Shown here piece by piece: positions 10,810 through 24,300 of a DNA stretch of 64,000 nucleotides (its first letter is position 1; each line of letters begins with the position of its first letter). A program made the position numbers and the translations under genes. Source of the DNA: Pontederia crassipes (lineage: Eukaryota; Streptophyta; Magnoliopsida; Commelinales; Pontederiaceae); NCBI GenBank assembly GCA_030549335.1, contig JAUKPH010000017.1, positions 9,447,501 to 9,511,500 on the forward strand. The letters run 5' to 3'. The notes beneath the pieces were generated by a model, which had not been told where the DNA came from, did no database searches, and was given only the letters and a program-made list of their open reading frames with translations.

Positions 10810-13800
10810 ATGGCGGCGCGGCCGGATCAAGCCGCAAACGCGATGGCTTTCGAGTCCTACTTCGTCATGGCCGATGCGAACCGGGACGGCAGGATCAGCG
10901 GTGATGAGGCCCTAGTCTTCTTCCAGGGCACCAATCTTCCGAAACCGGTTCTGGCGAAGGTGAGGGCCGGCGGATCCTATTTCTTTTTGGCTTCCTTTCC
11001 AGTTCTCATGATGAAGATGTGGACTGTTAGTTTGTTCTTCTGGTGATTTTGGCATGCTGGCAGCTTGTTTTGAATTGTGACTGTTCACGAGATCTGTGGC
11101 GCTGGGTTTAAGATCTAGATTGGGTGTTTTGCAAAGTTTTCTTTTGCTGAATTCTTACAGACTAGTGATTAGATTGAAGCGTGATTTTTAGTTTGGTAGG
11201 ACGATGATGAGGAAGAACTGAGGAAAGTACCCTGCTCCAGCATTGCAATATCAGTACGTTTTGATGGTGCAATTATATTGATGGAGAAGGAATCATTCAG
11301 ATCAGTGGTTGGGTTGTTAGTGGAAACTTGTTCCGACCAGATTATAGGTTTCGATTCTAATGACTTGTAGATTTCTTATTCACTTTAGATCAGTGGTTGA
11401 GTTGTTAGTGAAAACTTGTTCTGGCCAGATTATAGTTTTGGATTCTAATGACTTGTCGATTTAACTTATTCAATTGTTTGCTTAGGCATACAGTGATATT
11501 GGAAACAATGCTTTAAGTGTTGATACTAATAGTACTTATTGGGAGTTGTCTTGAATTGTCGGATACCTGAATCAAGTCATTTTTTTTTTGAGGAGAACCT
11601 GAATCAAGTCATGATCCGTCTTTTTTTTTTGTTGAAAAGATAACTCAGAACACATATTTGCCTTTAATTTAGGGCGTAAGCTAAGAATTTGATGTGTCTT
11701 GCAGCATTGATGCTGGTTTTCTGTGGCATAGTGCATGCACAATGCCAGGAAGAATATGACATTTCATTGTGCCAGAAAGACAGAAACGAGCTAAGCTGGA
11801 TAGAAGAACAGGAAGAAGGAAAGAAAAAAAGAACAGAACAAAAACCTATATTGTGGTCAAATTGAAGTGTTAAAAAGGAAATTGGTGACAAATTTGGAGT
11901 TCCATTGCATACATAATTAGGCTCAGACATTTTTCAGAGATACTGTTTCCTCCAAGCTTTTGTCTTGGTGGGAATCGATATCCTCTTTCCTTGACCAATG
12001 GTGTAGTGAATGCACAAATTTAGAACAGTGATGGTGTTGGTTTTTCCTTTATCTCGGACTGATGCTTCTGTTATACAAACTAATTGAGGCCCAGCTTTCA
12101 TGTATCTAAACAGTTGATTGTATACTTATTGCCTCTTGCGTTGTTTTGGTTTGCTTTGTAAGCAGTGTCACATGGTCCATATTGTGCTAATAGGGTTGTG
12201 ACCTTGGTAGTGTCACATGGTTTGCTTTGTTGCAGACCTTTCGGAGCATGTTGCATTAGAGACAGAGTTGGCGAACGCCATTGATGACCTTCTTGGCCGG
12301 TGCGTGGGCCATTTGGTTTCAGCGCAACCGGATTATTTTTTGTGGGGAGCGATGTCAGCCTGAGCGTGTTGTACACCACATCTCATTTCTTATTAGAGAG
12401 TGGGGTTTTTCCGTGGTGACTTTGGTCACCTTTTGCTGCTCTCTCCGAGAGCTCTCACCTATACATCTTCTCATACTTTCATATATATACATTGATGGAT
12501 GACAACCACAACTTTGGTAGTCATCCTTTTTCTGCTAAAAAAAAAATATTGTGCTAATAGGGTGACTATTTAAGTTCTCTGCAAATCAAGGAGTATGTCA
12601 AATTTATCAGACATTATCAGGTTGACAAGGTTGCTTTGACCATTTCAAGTAGAGTGTGAAGAGATTTGTACAAATTCTAATACCTGAAAAGCATTAGTAC
12701 ACTACTGGATTCTTTGTTATGTTCCTTTTACATCGTTCAACATTACTTTTCTTGAATAATAAAGGTCCTTTTCTTGAACAATCTGCATCGTGGTTTTGGA
12801 GATCATTCAGATCTGGTGGCCTATATCACAACATACAAACCTATATGTCAAGAGGTCGTCGAGCCACTCCTAGTGCTTTCTTATGGTCTATTTGGCTCCA
12901 ACACAATAGATGCATATTTAGAAGGGAACGTTGTTATGTTGAGAACATAGTTTCTGCAGCTAGAGCTATGTTGAGAGAATGGTTGGAAGGATGAGTTTGT
13001 GTAACACTTGGTGCAATTTAAACTTATATAAATAAAAGTGGATGAGAGGACCTGACTCTCATCCTTTACCTCCTCAAAAAAATAAGAAAAATACAAAATA
13101 AAGGTCCTTGTCAGTATCGTAATATTTCCAATCTCTTTGCTATCTTGGCATAGAGTTTTCTACTAACTGTATGTTTTATTTTCAGATCTGGGCGCATGCT
13201 GATCAGAAGCAGGCTGGATTTCTGGGGCGTGAAGAGTTCTATAATGCACTAAGACTTGTAACAGTTGCACAAAGTGGCAGAGAACTAACACCAGAAATTG
13301 TCCAGGCTGCCTTAAAATCTCCTGCAGCATCTTCAATTCCACCGCCAAAGATTAATATGCCAACAAATCCTCCATCTCAGGTGAAACTAGGAGCCACTCC
13401 TATTCCTTCTGCTCAGGTTGGTCCTCGGGGACCTACAACATTTCAAAATCCTGGATTTATCGGACAACAATTACCTCCAACTGCTGCTCTGAGCCAACAG
13501 TCTTTTCTTACTGGAAACTTACCTCAGGCCAGACCTGCTTCTTCACTTCCGTTGCAAGGAGTTGGTCAAAGGCCACCTGGGGCAAGTGGCATCGCAGGAC
13601 CACAATTTTCAGGTTCAAATGCACCAAACTTGTCAACTGATTGGTTTAGTGGCAGGACTAGTGGTGCCTCAGTTCAAAGAACCACACAAGTTCCTGTTAG
13701 AGGCATTACACCCCCGGTGGGTCAAAATGGGTATGGACCATCCAGTATTGCGTCATCTATTGCAGTGAATCCTCAAATTCAAACACCAGCTTCAGTTTCA

Positions 13801-16800
13801 CAAATGTCATCTAGCAGACCAGATTCAAATGCATTAGTTTTGGCTGGTAATGTCTTTTCTTCCAACTCACATGTTGGAAGGGATAAAATTTCTGTGATTT
13901 CCCATGTTGAACTTTTCTTACTAAGACCTTGTTTGATAATTATGCGGCTAATTTTCAAATATTTGCCTCAGGCATCTCTGGATCTCAAAATCCCAATGCC
14001 CTTGGGATGGGTGATCCACCGCAGAAGATGTCATTGGTTCCTTCTAGTGGCAATCAACTTCAGCAAAACCAGTCGTTGGTCAATCAAACACAACTGAGTG
14101 TTGCACAAAGCAGTTCACCGTTGCCTGTTTCCAATGTTTCAGTTAGACGTGATGATTCATTTTCTGGACAGTCACAAAGTCCATGGCCAGAATTTACTCA
14201 TGCACATGTTCACAATTATACTAATATCTTTCTAAAGGTAGACAAGGATAGAGATGGAAAGATCACTGGACTGGAGGCACGCACTTTATTTTTGAGTTGG
14301 GGATTACCCAGAGGTAGATACTCTTCTATGGCCACTTCATTACGTCCACATTTTCTGTTTAGTGTTCCTGTAATATAATATGCTTTTTGCTGTTTTTATC
14401 ATTGTGTTGCATGACATTGGGATTCCAATAACTAGTTTAATTAATGCGCCATGTGGTTTTTTCTTTTGCCGTTATTGTATCTTCCTCCCTCAACGTTCAA
14501 TGATGCATTTATCTCCCACTATGGTTGTTTGTCTTTTCCATTGGTTACCCATCAATGCTTCACGCTTTCCATATTTCTTGTTTACTTTGTGTCAATGCTC
14601 TTGTTTAAGTGTTGTATGTTTCCTATAATTTCAGAGGTCTTGAAGCAGGTCTGGGACTTATCTGACCAGGACAATGATAGTATGCTCTCTCTGAAGGAGT
14701 TCTGTATTGCATTATATTTAATGCAGCGATACCGAGAAGGCCGCCCTCTACCACCTGTGCTTCCAGATAGTGTCAAGTCGGACCAGACACTATTACATGC
14801 TACTACTCAACCTTTAAGTGGGAATAATGGCTCAATATGGCAGACAGCTCCAGGTGTTTCTTGAGTAAACTCACCTGTTATAATCCGTCCCTTGTCATTC
14901 TTATTGTCCAGTATACTTTGGGTTTCATTTTGTAGTTGGTTGTAGTTGTATAATAATCGAACCTTCATGTTTTGGGCTTGTCAATACAAGGTTTCTCTGG
15001 ATCACGACCTCCGCTTCCTGCTAATTCTGCAAAGCCACCTGTGCAAGCGCCAAAAGCTCCCCAAGCAGATGATACAGAAAAACCTGCTGAAAGTAAATCA
15101 AGAGTGCCGGTGCTGGAGAAGCATTTGATTGACCAACTGAGCAAAGAGGAACACGATGCACTGCAGTCAAAGTTCCAGGAAGCATCAGACGCAGACAAAA
15201 AGGTTATTTCTTGTGCGCTAACTATTTTTCATTTTTTTCTGGGGTCTTTTTTACTTGAATTCATGTTTTAATTCAGTCAACCGTCTGTGTAATTCTTTTC
15301 TGCCATTTACATACCAAGCTTTCATAAAAAAGAATTACTTATCAAATTGCATAATCCAAGACTTATTACAGATTCAATGGATCACACTGGTATTTGGAAA
15401 TCCACTTGAACCTCTTTGAGCTTATTATGACACTTTTCCCCCTTCAATCTTTAGATGTTGTTTAAAATGCCGTGACATGGGAGGTGAGATATGCTATGCT
15501 ATACTTGTTGTAAGGTTGATGTAATATATGTGCTGGTGGAAAAACTATTAAAAAGCATAAAAAGATGGTTCCAGTGCATATACGGAAAGAAGAGTTTTTG
15601 AGTGACGTGGAGATCGATTGCCCAAAAGAAGTTTGCCGGCTGAAGAAACACGATTTACTGGAGAAGAGGATTTGCCGGCGCCTTGCTCTGATGTCAGTGA
15701 AAGGAGAGAAGAGAGGAGAGAATGTATTAGGGGACTCCTGATGCCGTGGGCATTCCAATTGATTTATATAGGAGCGACTTTACATTCGTTCATCCTGTTG
15801 TCTGCCATTAACGCTCACTGATCACTGCTCCGTGAATCCGGTGATATACAACGTTAGTTGCCGATTCTGATTTGGCATCAATTCCCTGTGATCGCACGTC
15901 GTGATTCGACGATTTGCAACGCCTCCTTCATGCGCGCGCATCACGCCTGACGACCATGACCTATCAGCCACTTACTAATACATGTAAAAAAGAAGGTTTG
16001 TGTCCACTAATACGTGTCAACAAGGACTGAAATGCAAAACCCTGCAATCATTGGTATGGTTTGCGTTTCCGTGCTGAAGCATGACATGATTTTATGTTTC
16101 GTATTTCCTTGTTTTCCTTTACCTTTTCGTTTCATGATTTTCGATTTGTAGTACAAGCTGATGGCTACCATACTGGTTTTTTCTTAAATGGCACTTGCTC
16201 CCACCCGATTCTCAGCCTTAGTGCCCCGGATCAACTTCACTCGGTCTTTTTGGTAGAAAATGGAGCCCACCTTTGCCTCTGTAGCAGAATGACCAATACA
16301 TTTGGTCAGTCATCCCAACCATCCTTTTTCGCCAAATAGATCCTGTTGCTTCATCAAAATATGAGCATGGGATCCTGTGCTCTTCTTGTGTGATGACATA
16401 CTTTAGCACGTGAAAAAATTGCTTTAATAGTGTTAGCTGTTGATGCTTAATGAAAGTGATAAGTAACAAACACCCATTTATCCTGATATTTGTGTACTGT
16501 TCGATGATCAAGACAAATGAAAATAAAATGCTCTCTCTGTAGTAAGACATTCTTATTTTGCTGTTTAACTGAGCTAGCCACGATAACTTATAGCTTGTAT
16601 CAACAATTGATTGTCTTTTCTCTTTATAAAAGGTTCTTCAATTAATATCTTTTACGTCAACAGGTTCAAGAACTGGAAAAGGAGATTCTGGAGTCCAAAG
16701 AGAAGATTGAATTTTACCGTGTAAAGATGCAAGAACTCGTATGTGGCTTATTCTCATCAATGTTATTCTTCAACTATTCAGTTTCCTTGCAGTTTACAGT

Positions 16801-18353
16801 TGGCTCAATATTCTTGATATATGACGATCTTCTTATCACCTATTATGTATATTTTTAGGGTAAAATGGATGACTAGGTTATTCTTTTCTTTTTTTTTTTT
16901 TTGAGAAAAGTATGGCTCTGTGAGTCTCAAGAACATCTCCAAAGAACCCCATCATGGTTGGAAAGATGAGCACAACATTCTAGAGGACAGCATTGCTCTT
17001 CAGCCTTCATCTTTTTCGTAGCTAAGCACTTCATTGGTGGCATTTTTTTTCCTCCAGCTTCTCAACAAAGCTAGTGAATCAGCCTTCATATCAGCTGCCT
17101 CCATTTTCGATGAAAACAAACCTTATAAACCTTTTTTTGAGGAGATGAACCTTATAGACTTAACCCTAAACCAACACGTGGCATCTAGAAAAGCTGGGGA
17201 ACTGGGTGTGTTTTGTAAAGTTATATGAATGGGCTTTGCTGGGCCCATCTAGAAAAGCTCAACTTTCAAATTATTTGCACTGCTTGATTAATAATTATAA
17301 TGATTGTGTAGAAAATTGTAATTTCTCATGTATATATATTTCTAAATGCTCTTTCTATATGTAAAGTACATACGTCATGTTCCCTCTTTCTCCTTTTGCT
17401 TTTTTGACCTTACACTTGTACAGCTTACTTTTTACAAGAAAGATTTAATACATGATTATATATATATATATATAGCATTCTTGGTTTGATTTATTTCTTA
17501 TTCTTCGACACAACAGATTCTCTACAAAAGCAGGTGTGACAACAGGCTGAACGAGGTCAGCGAAAGAGCAATTGGTGATAAAAAAGAGGTATATAATTAT
17601 TTGTGGTGATTTTGCTGCTTTGCAAATATGAAAAGAAACATTGTATTACAGTCGGTATATTTGTGTACTGATTTTGCATCTCTTATAATGCTATTGCTAA
17701 ACAAGGTTTGTGATTTACATGTTGTGGGGTAAACTGCCAAGGTTCATTATCATACCATACCAAACTTGAATATATTTATCTGCGCAACTTAAAGTATTGA
17801 CTTACTGCATACTAGCTCATGCTGAGTAGTATAAACGGATGTTGTAAAAGGTCTGAACTGCATACCTGCCCAGTCTGCAATATGCCCAGTATGAACTGTC
17901 AATTTGGGCACTTCAGTTTTCTGATATTTTTTGTGAAGTCTCTTTCTGTTAACTCTTAAAATGCAGTCACTTTAGCAAGGTGTTTGTTCCTTTTTTGGGA
18001 ACGTGTTGCATAAGGTACATGAAGGGTAAGTCACTCTCACGGTGCCAGAAGCTGTTGGTAGTATGGTCCCTGAACATTATATTTTTCCTTTCGTAGCATC
18101 TTTAACAGGTTTTAGTCGATTTGCGATTGTCCTGTTGATTGAACAGAACTTTCTCCATGACTCCATACTCTCCTAGGTCAAGTCCACTCATCCAAATAAT
18201 TGATTTAAAACTTCAAAAGAATAAAAATGTGGGTTCCACCTTCTTGGACCATGCAGGTAAGAAATTGTAATTTAACTGAGGGAAGTGACATGGGGATTGG
18301 GGAGAGTGTTTTCCAGTTGGTAGAAAAACAGTCTGCATGCTATTACTAGGACC

Positions 18354-18384
<31 letters not shown>

Positions 18385-21300
18385 AGCCTTATCCCACTAG
18401 GTGGGGTCGGCTACATGGATCATACGACGCCATATTCGTTGATCCATGTTCATGAGATTCGACAGAGTTTTACGCTGGCTGTCAGGGCCTAACACAACCC
18501 TTATTACTAGGACCACAAAGGGAAAAAAAAATGAAACAAGGGAGTATATGTAACGTCTGCAAAATTCAACATAAGGAAATCACATTAAAGAATTGGAAAT
18601 CAAGGCAATTAATGAAGAAATCGGAATTTGAAACGAATTAAAAAAAAGGAAAGGGAGAAAGAGGAAACGACCGACGTTACAGTATATAGGTAACAAAACT
18701 GGAGGACCAAACTTGTAACATGCCAAAGTTCGGTGGCCATGAGTGTAATTTGCCCGTTACATGAATTTTGTAGTGTTTGGTATCTGTGTATAAACTGCAA
18801 CCTGTTCTGATAAGCTTGCCAACTAATAGTTCATCTGGAGACTCTTCTCAGCCTTGATTCCGGGAAGCTTCTGTTAGATGAGTTCAAATCCTGACAAGAT
18901 ACATGATTGAAGTCCCTCATAGAAATTGGGAGCTGGCTTTTACATCCAGACATAATAGCTGCAGATAGACTTGTTGGTCCATGTAGACATAATGGAAGTT
19001 GCTAGCTGTGAATGCTACAGGAATTGAAGGTGGATGCCATTGAAATTTTAAGGCCTCTCAAAGAAAACAATTGAAGGTCTCGAATGCAAAAAGAATCAAA
19101 ATTAAGAAAGATGACTATAAAAAGAAACAGTCTCACTAAGAATATAGAAATAGGAAAGTTTTGTTAAATAAGTTTGTTTAATAAGTTCTATGATAATCAC
19201 AACAGGAAGGCAACATAAATGAGAAGGCATCATTGATTGATGAGATACAATTTAGACAGACCTTGAGTGGATAAAGACTATGACACATGATCTTGAGGTT
19301 AAATGGTTTATGCTGTATAATGAAGTTGTGTTCCATGAAAGAAGTTGACTTATTATGTAGATGTACCTTCAATTCTATTAAATTTGTTTCATGTACATTC
19401 CTTTAGCGTGATTTTCTTTTGATCACCTAATGTTTTAGGTCGAGTCTTTGGCTAAAAAATATGAAGAGAAGTACAAACAAACTGGGGATGTTGCTTCCAA
19501 ATTAACGATTGAAGAGGCCACCTTTCGTGATGTTCAGGTATATTGTCGTCTTTGCTGTATTCATCTGATTTAGCTCCAACAATTTGAGTTCCAGCAAGTT
19601 TCTCTGTTTTTCTCCCTTAGTCTGCCTTTGCATAAATGATTTATTTATAGGAGAGAAAACTGGAATTGTACAATGCAATAATAAAAATTGAACAAGGAGG
19701 GACTACAGATGGCTTGCTTCAGGTAATCTTTAGCATGTATGATTGTCGTTTTCCCATCTTCAGCAATTCTAACTTTTCTTGGTTTTCCAGACTCGTGCTG
19801 ATAAGATACAAGGTGATCTTCAAGAACTTGTTAAGGTTTTGAGTGAAAGGTGCAAACAATATGGTCTTCGTGCAAAGCCAACCTCGTTGATTGAACTTCC
19901 TTTTGGTAAGCTTTGATATTCAGCTTTCTCATATCTGTGGTGGGTGCTGTTGAAAACATATAAGGATGCCATATTAGCTTTATGTCAGTTTCTACCTTTT
20001 GGGTTTACCTATCACAACTTCGGTAGGAACTTTCCAGTAACCTTTGGAATTGTTCCTTATGTCTGCACTATTTTTTAATTTCTTTATCTCTACCCTATTG
20101 ACACGTTACGCTATGAAGCTTTCTGTATTTCAGTGCCTTCTCAGATTTCATCAACAAAATCTAGCATATATGATTATTTTTCCATTTGAATGCTGATTTG
20201 AATTTTCTTTAGTTTCTCAAAGGAGAGAATTATCATAATGGCCATTTATGGTTTCATATTTTTAGAGAAAAATGTCATAATTTGCTCATTATCTCACAGT
20301 TATTGTCATCCATGCCATGGTTCTGCATATACTTTTATTAAAAGGGAAAAGGATGACTATGTCTTAAGAAGTCATTCAATTGTATTAAAAATTAATTTGG
20401 TAACATGTACATTTGTCGTCGAGAAAGCAACACAATCAAAGCGTGAAGGAATAGGGTTGTGGATGTACAAAAAAGGAATCATTAAACCACATCCCACTCC
20501 TCGGTAAAAAGGATGTGTGGTATACAATATTATCAGCATAATATCTTTAATCCAAAAGACACTGATTCTTTCGTAGCCATATTGCCCAGAGTGCTGCAGT
20601 AGAAACTGGACGCGTCTCAATTGCAGAAAATCTTCTACTGGTTCTGAACGGTGGTCTTTCTGTTGTTTTCTTGTGTATAATTTGTACCATGATGTTTTGC
20701 AGCATGACTTTTCTTGGGTGATATTTGCCAGATATTTGAAACAAGTCGCTTGTACAAGTTCATTATACTATCTTTTTCTTTTGAAGAAAGGTGAATTATG
20801 ATGCTATGAGTGATCTTCTGGGCTGAGGGGTGCAACATCCCTTGAGCCTGCTCATGGCAGTCTTTTGGGTTATTTGATTTCAGTGTAACACCACCATATT
20901 TTGAGAAAAGATTTGCTGCATCTATAAAACATCTCTTTTTTTTTTTGCTTCTTTTTGTTTTTTTTTTGCTTTATGCTTATGCATGTATATCTTCATGGTT
21001 TTTAGCTGTGATTTTTGGGAGTTTGATGGGGCAACAGAGAATCTAATGTTAAATAATTGTTATTGATAACCTGGAATGCTGGTCTTTCGAGAGCAAGAGA
21101 GGTCCAAGTTGTTGAGGAATGACAGGGAGCCAAAATGCAGGAATAGGTAGTGGAAGATAGGCAAACTGAAATAGATTAGGAGAGTGGTCTTCTGAATAGA
21201 CCTGTTTAAGTTTCAACATTCTTAGAATTGGGAAAGCACAATTATGACAGCAGAAAGCTACAAAACGAGATACTTGAATCACAGATTGCTTTTATTACTG

Positions 21301-24300
21301 GTCATTTAACATTTTTATGTAAACATTGAGGTTCTTTTACAATTCCTGACCATTGAATACGTTTTGTGGGCCTTACTGTTGTTTCTTGTCTCAACCTTTC
21401 AGACAACACACTCAAAATAAGAAAAAAACCTCTTATGCAACCAAAAAGTGGTCATTGACTCATCAAGCATGTATTCATTGAATACTTGTTATGTGCCCTT
21501 TTATTTGCACACACTTCTTATTCTGTTTCCTTTTTTTTGTTACTTTTTTTTGTCTCAATATTCCCACATTACATACCACTTATTTTATAATATAAGCAGA
21601 TGACTGCTCAAGCATATAGTCATCCATACTTCTTAAAAGGAAAACAATTGCCTTGAAATTTCCATCCAAGGCCTTATTAGTAGTGACAGATGTGAATTTC
21701 CATGTAATGCCTTTTTTCGATCTTATGCATTTTTCTTGAAGGGCCTAGAGCCTTAAGTTTAATATAGATATAAATTGATTCAACAACTTTGTATTGGCTT
21801 CAATTTTAGTGTTTATTTTGATGGTCTGGCTTATTCTGGTGTGTTATTTTTTGTGAGGGTATATTCTGATGTGTTATTGTTACCATGCCATTCCCTTTTT
21901 CTTTATCAGTACAATTAGAATGATTATGTATTTTTTTTTCTATTTTGAAGGTTGGCAAGCTGGAATACAGCAAGGCACTGCTGATTGGGATGAAAGTTGG
22001 GACAAATTTGATGATGATGGTAGGGCTTTTTCAATCTTTTGTGCTGAACATTATCGGAATTTGAGTTCACAAGAAGTCATTCAAGTATCATTTCTTCCAT
22101 ATTTATATAACTCCATGGAGTTTAATGTTTTCTTTTGTATGTTTGAAACAACAACAACAACAAAGCCTTATCCCACTAGGTGGGGTCGGCTACATGGATC
22201 ATACGACGCCATTCCATATTCGTTGATCCATGTTCATGAGATTCGACAGAGTTTTACGCTGGCTGTCGGGGCCTAACACAACCCTCCTCCTTTATCCGGG
22301 CTTGGGACCGGCTATAAAACATAGGCGGTACACAAACGTAGGATCAAATTGCCACTAGATAACAACATACACATATTTGTTTGGTTCTTCTCAAATAAAC
22401 ATATGACATCCTATAATATACAGGGCAATATCACATGTTAATATGCAGTATAAAGTCAAAAATCCAAGTTAGGATAGTTTTACGAAATATACAGGCACAG
22501 AATCTTTTTTACAGGAAATCTATTAGTAATATATAAGCAGAATTGCATGCGGATAAAGAAGAATTAAAATTCCATACAAATAAAAGATGTAAAATCCAAA
22601 ATTGGTAGAGAACATGAACTTACTGAATCAACTGATGCAATAAGTGAAACAACACACATCACTATGGCCAATTTCCAACTGAAAATAGGCATACCCCATT
22701 GCAGTGGATAAGGAAACCGAAACCAGGGTGAAGATTTTAAAGCATGTGAGGTGTCAGCACGGCAGTGCTTCATTCGTGGCACATGCTTCCTGCAGTATTC
22801 TGATACATTGTTTGAGGCAGGTATATTTATATCACAACCTTTATAACTATAAACTCCAGATTCTGTGAGAAGAAAAGCTATGGCCCATGTGATTCCAAGT
22901 CCTAAAGGAACCTGTAAATGAATGGTAATAAATGCTATGCTGCTGAAATATATAAAACAAATCAACCTCTATAGATGTTTTTTTAGCTGACTAAACATCA
23001 ATTTACTTGAACCACTTACCGCATAAATTAAAAATACACGATGACCAAGTAAACGTATTTTGCGGAGATACTGAAACAAGAATTTCAAAGGTAGTTAAAA
23101 ATCAGTAACCAAATGCAGAAGAGATATCTTATAAAAACATTATGGCATGTTGCAAAAAGTGGAAAGCATAAAAGTTGTAGGATTAAACAATTTGTCATAC
23201 TCACAAGTGAAAAAATTATTACAAGAAATATTTGCAACACTCCAATCTCCAGACAAGTTCCTACTTGGGTGAAACCATAACTAAAAAAGGAAAGTCCCAC
23301 TGCTGCAATGGTTGGAGATAGAACAACTGGGTTGATCAACCTGAAAGAATTATTGGTTAAGGGTAAACAAACATGCTACAATGTAAAATGGAACAAAAAT
23401 GCAATCTGCTTTTGGAAAATAATATCATGTAGTTTACGATTTTATGATCTTACTATCCGTTTAGGGTTTAGGGTTACCGATCACAATCTTATCTCTTATG
23501 CGTAAGATCTTAATATGATCTTTTGTATGTTTGAAAATATGCCATTTTTAAATTTGACGGTCATATGTAGGGCATAGTAAGCAGTTTACCATGTGAACTC
23601 AGAACTGTTTCTGTACTTAAAGGATGTTTGAAAACTTCTCATGCGACTTTGTAATTGGATTTTCATATGTAGGACATGGTAGCCACTTGATCATTTTGAA
23701 ATCAGCACACTAGTGAACATGGCAGACTTTTCTTTTGCTTAGGAGTTCATTACTGACATCTTAAGAGTTATTATTGGTCCACATTACATCTGCTTTCTAC
23801 TACTAATGTATTTGCCATTTTTTTCTTCTTCTCATGATTATGGCATCCGTTGATCACTTAAAAACAATTGATGTTCGTTCTATAACAAGGCATATCGTAC
23901 CTGTGCCTCTTTCAGGATTCAATGTTATAAAAGAGCTCACTGTTGAAGTGGAAAATGTTGCTCCGCCAAAACAAACCAAATCCTCAGCAGTGCAGAGTGA
24001 TAAAGCTTCCCAAGATGAGGCATCACAAGTTTCATTGCCCTCTAATGCTGAGAACAAGGTCGAGAAGTCTCCTGCTGCAGAGCAGACTCCCGATAATGGA
24101 TCAGTGGTTGCTGATAGTGAAGCTGGTCCTGCAAGAAGTCCCCCCAGAAGTCCTGGAAGAAATGCTCTTGATAATATTTCTGAAGATACCCACCCAGTGG
24201 ACTCTGGAACGCATGATATGTCCCCTCATGCTAATGAGAATGACAGGTAAGAATTCTTTGTCTGCCATGATCTTCTATTCTTAATCCAAATTTTGTTGCT

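Larger units (their letters stand above)
22149..23518 (-). mobile_element. Composite retroposon: NAT gene segment ending in a SINE tail, EH intron 11
   Basis: An 18-bp perfect direct repeat TCTTTTGTATGTTTGAAA (22131-22148 and 23519-23536) bounds a 1370-bp insert. Read on the minus strand, the insert has an upstream intronic part, three transporter exons separated by two introns, more intronic sequence, a full-length SINE (22149-22328) and a (TTG)n tail that abuts the duplicated target directly. This is the structure expected when an unspliced transcript ending in an intronic SINE is copied by LINE machinery. The SINE has no target duplication of its own at 22329, which supports one joint insertion. 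Confidence 0.75.

Noticed and set aside
10514..10915. 133-codon open frame overlapping the EH leader and exon 1
   Set aside because: It lies in a different frame from the true exon and reads GC-rich leader as Arg/Ser-rich protein. The EH domain frame starting at 10810 is clearly the coding one.
22564..23339. A functional antisense transporter gene in EH intron 11
   Set aside because: Only three internal exons are present, with no start, no terminal exons and repeat boundaries on both sides. It is a retroposed fragment.
23459..23478. Telomere-like 'gtttagggtttagggtt'
   Set aside because: Only two units, inside the retroposed NAT segment; too short to be an interstitial telomere and explained as intron sequence of the captured gene.
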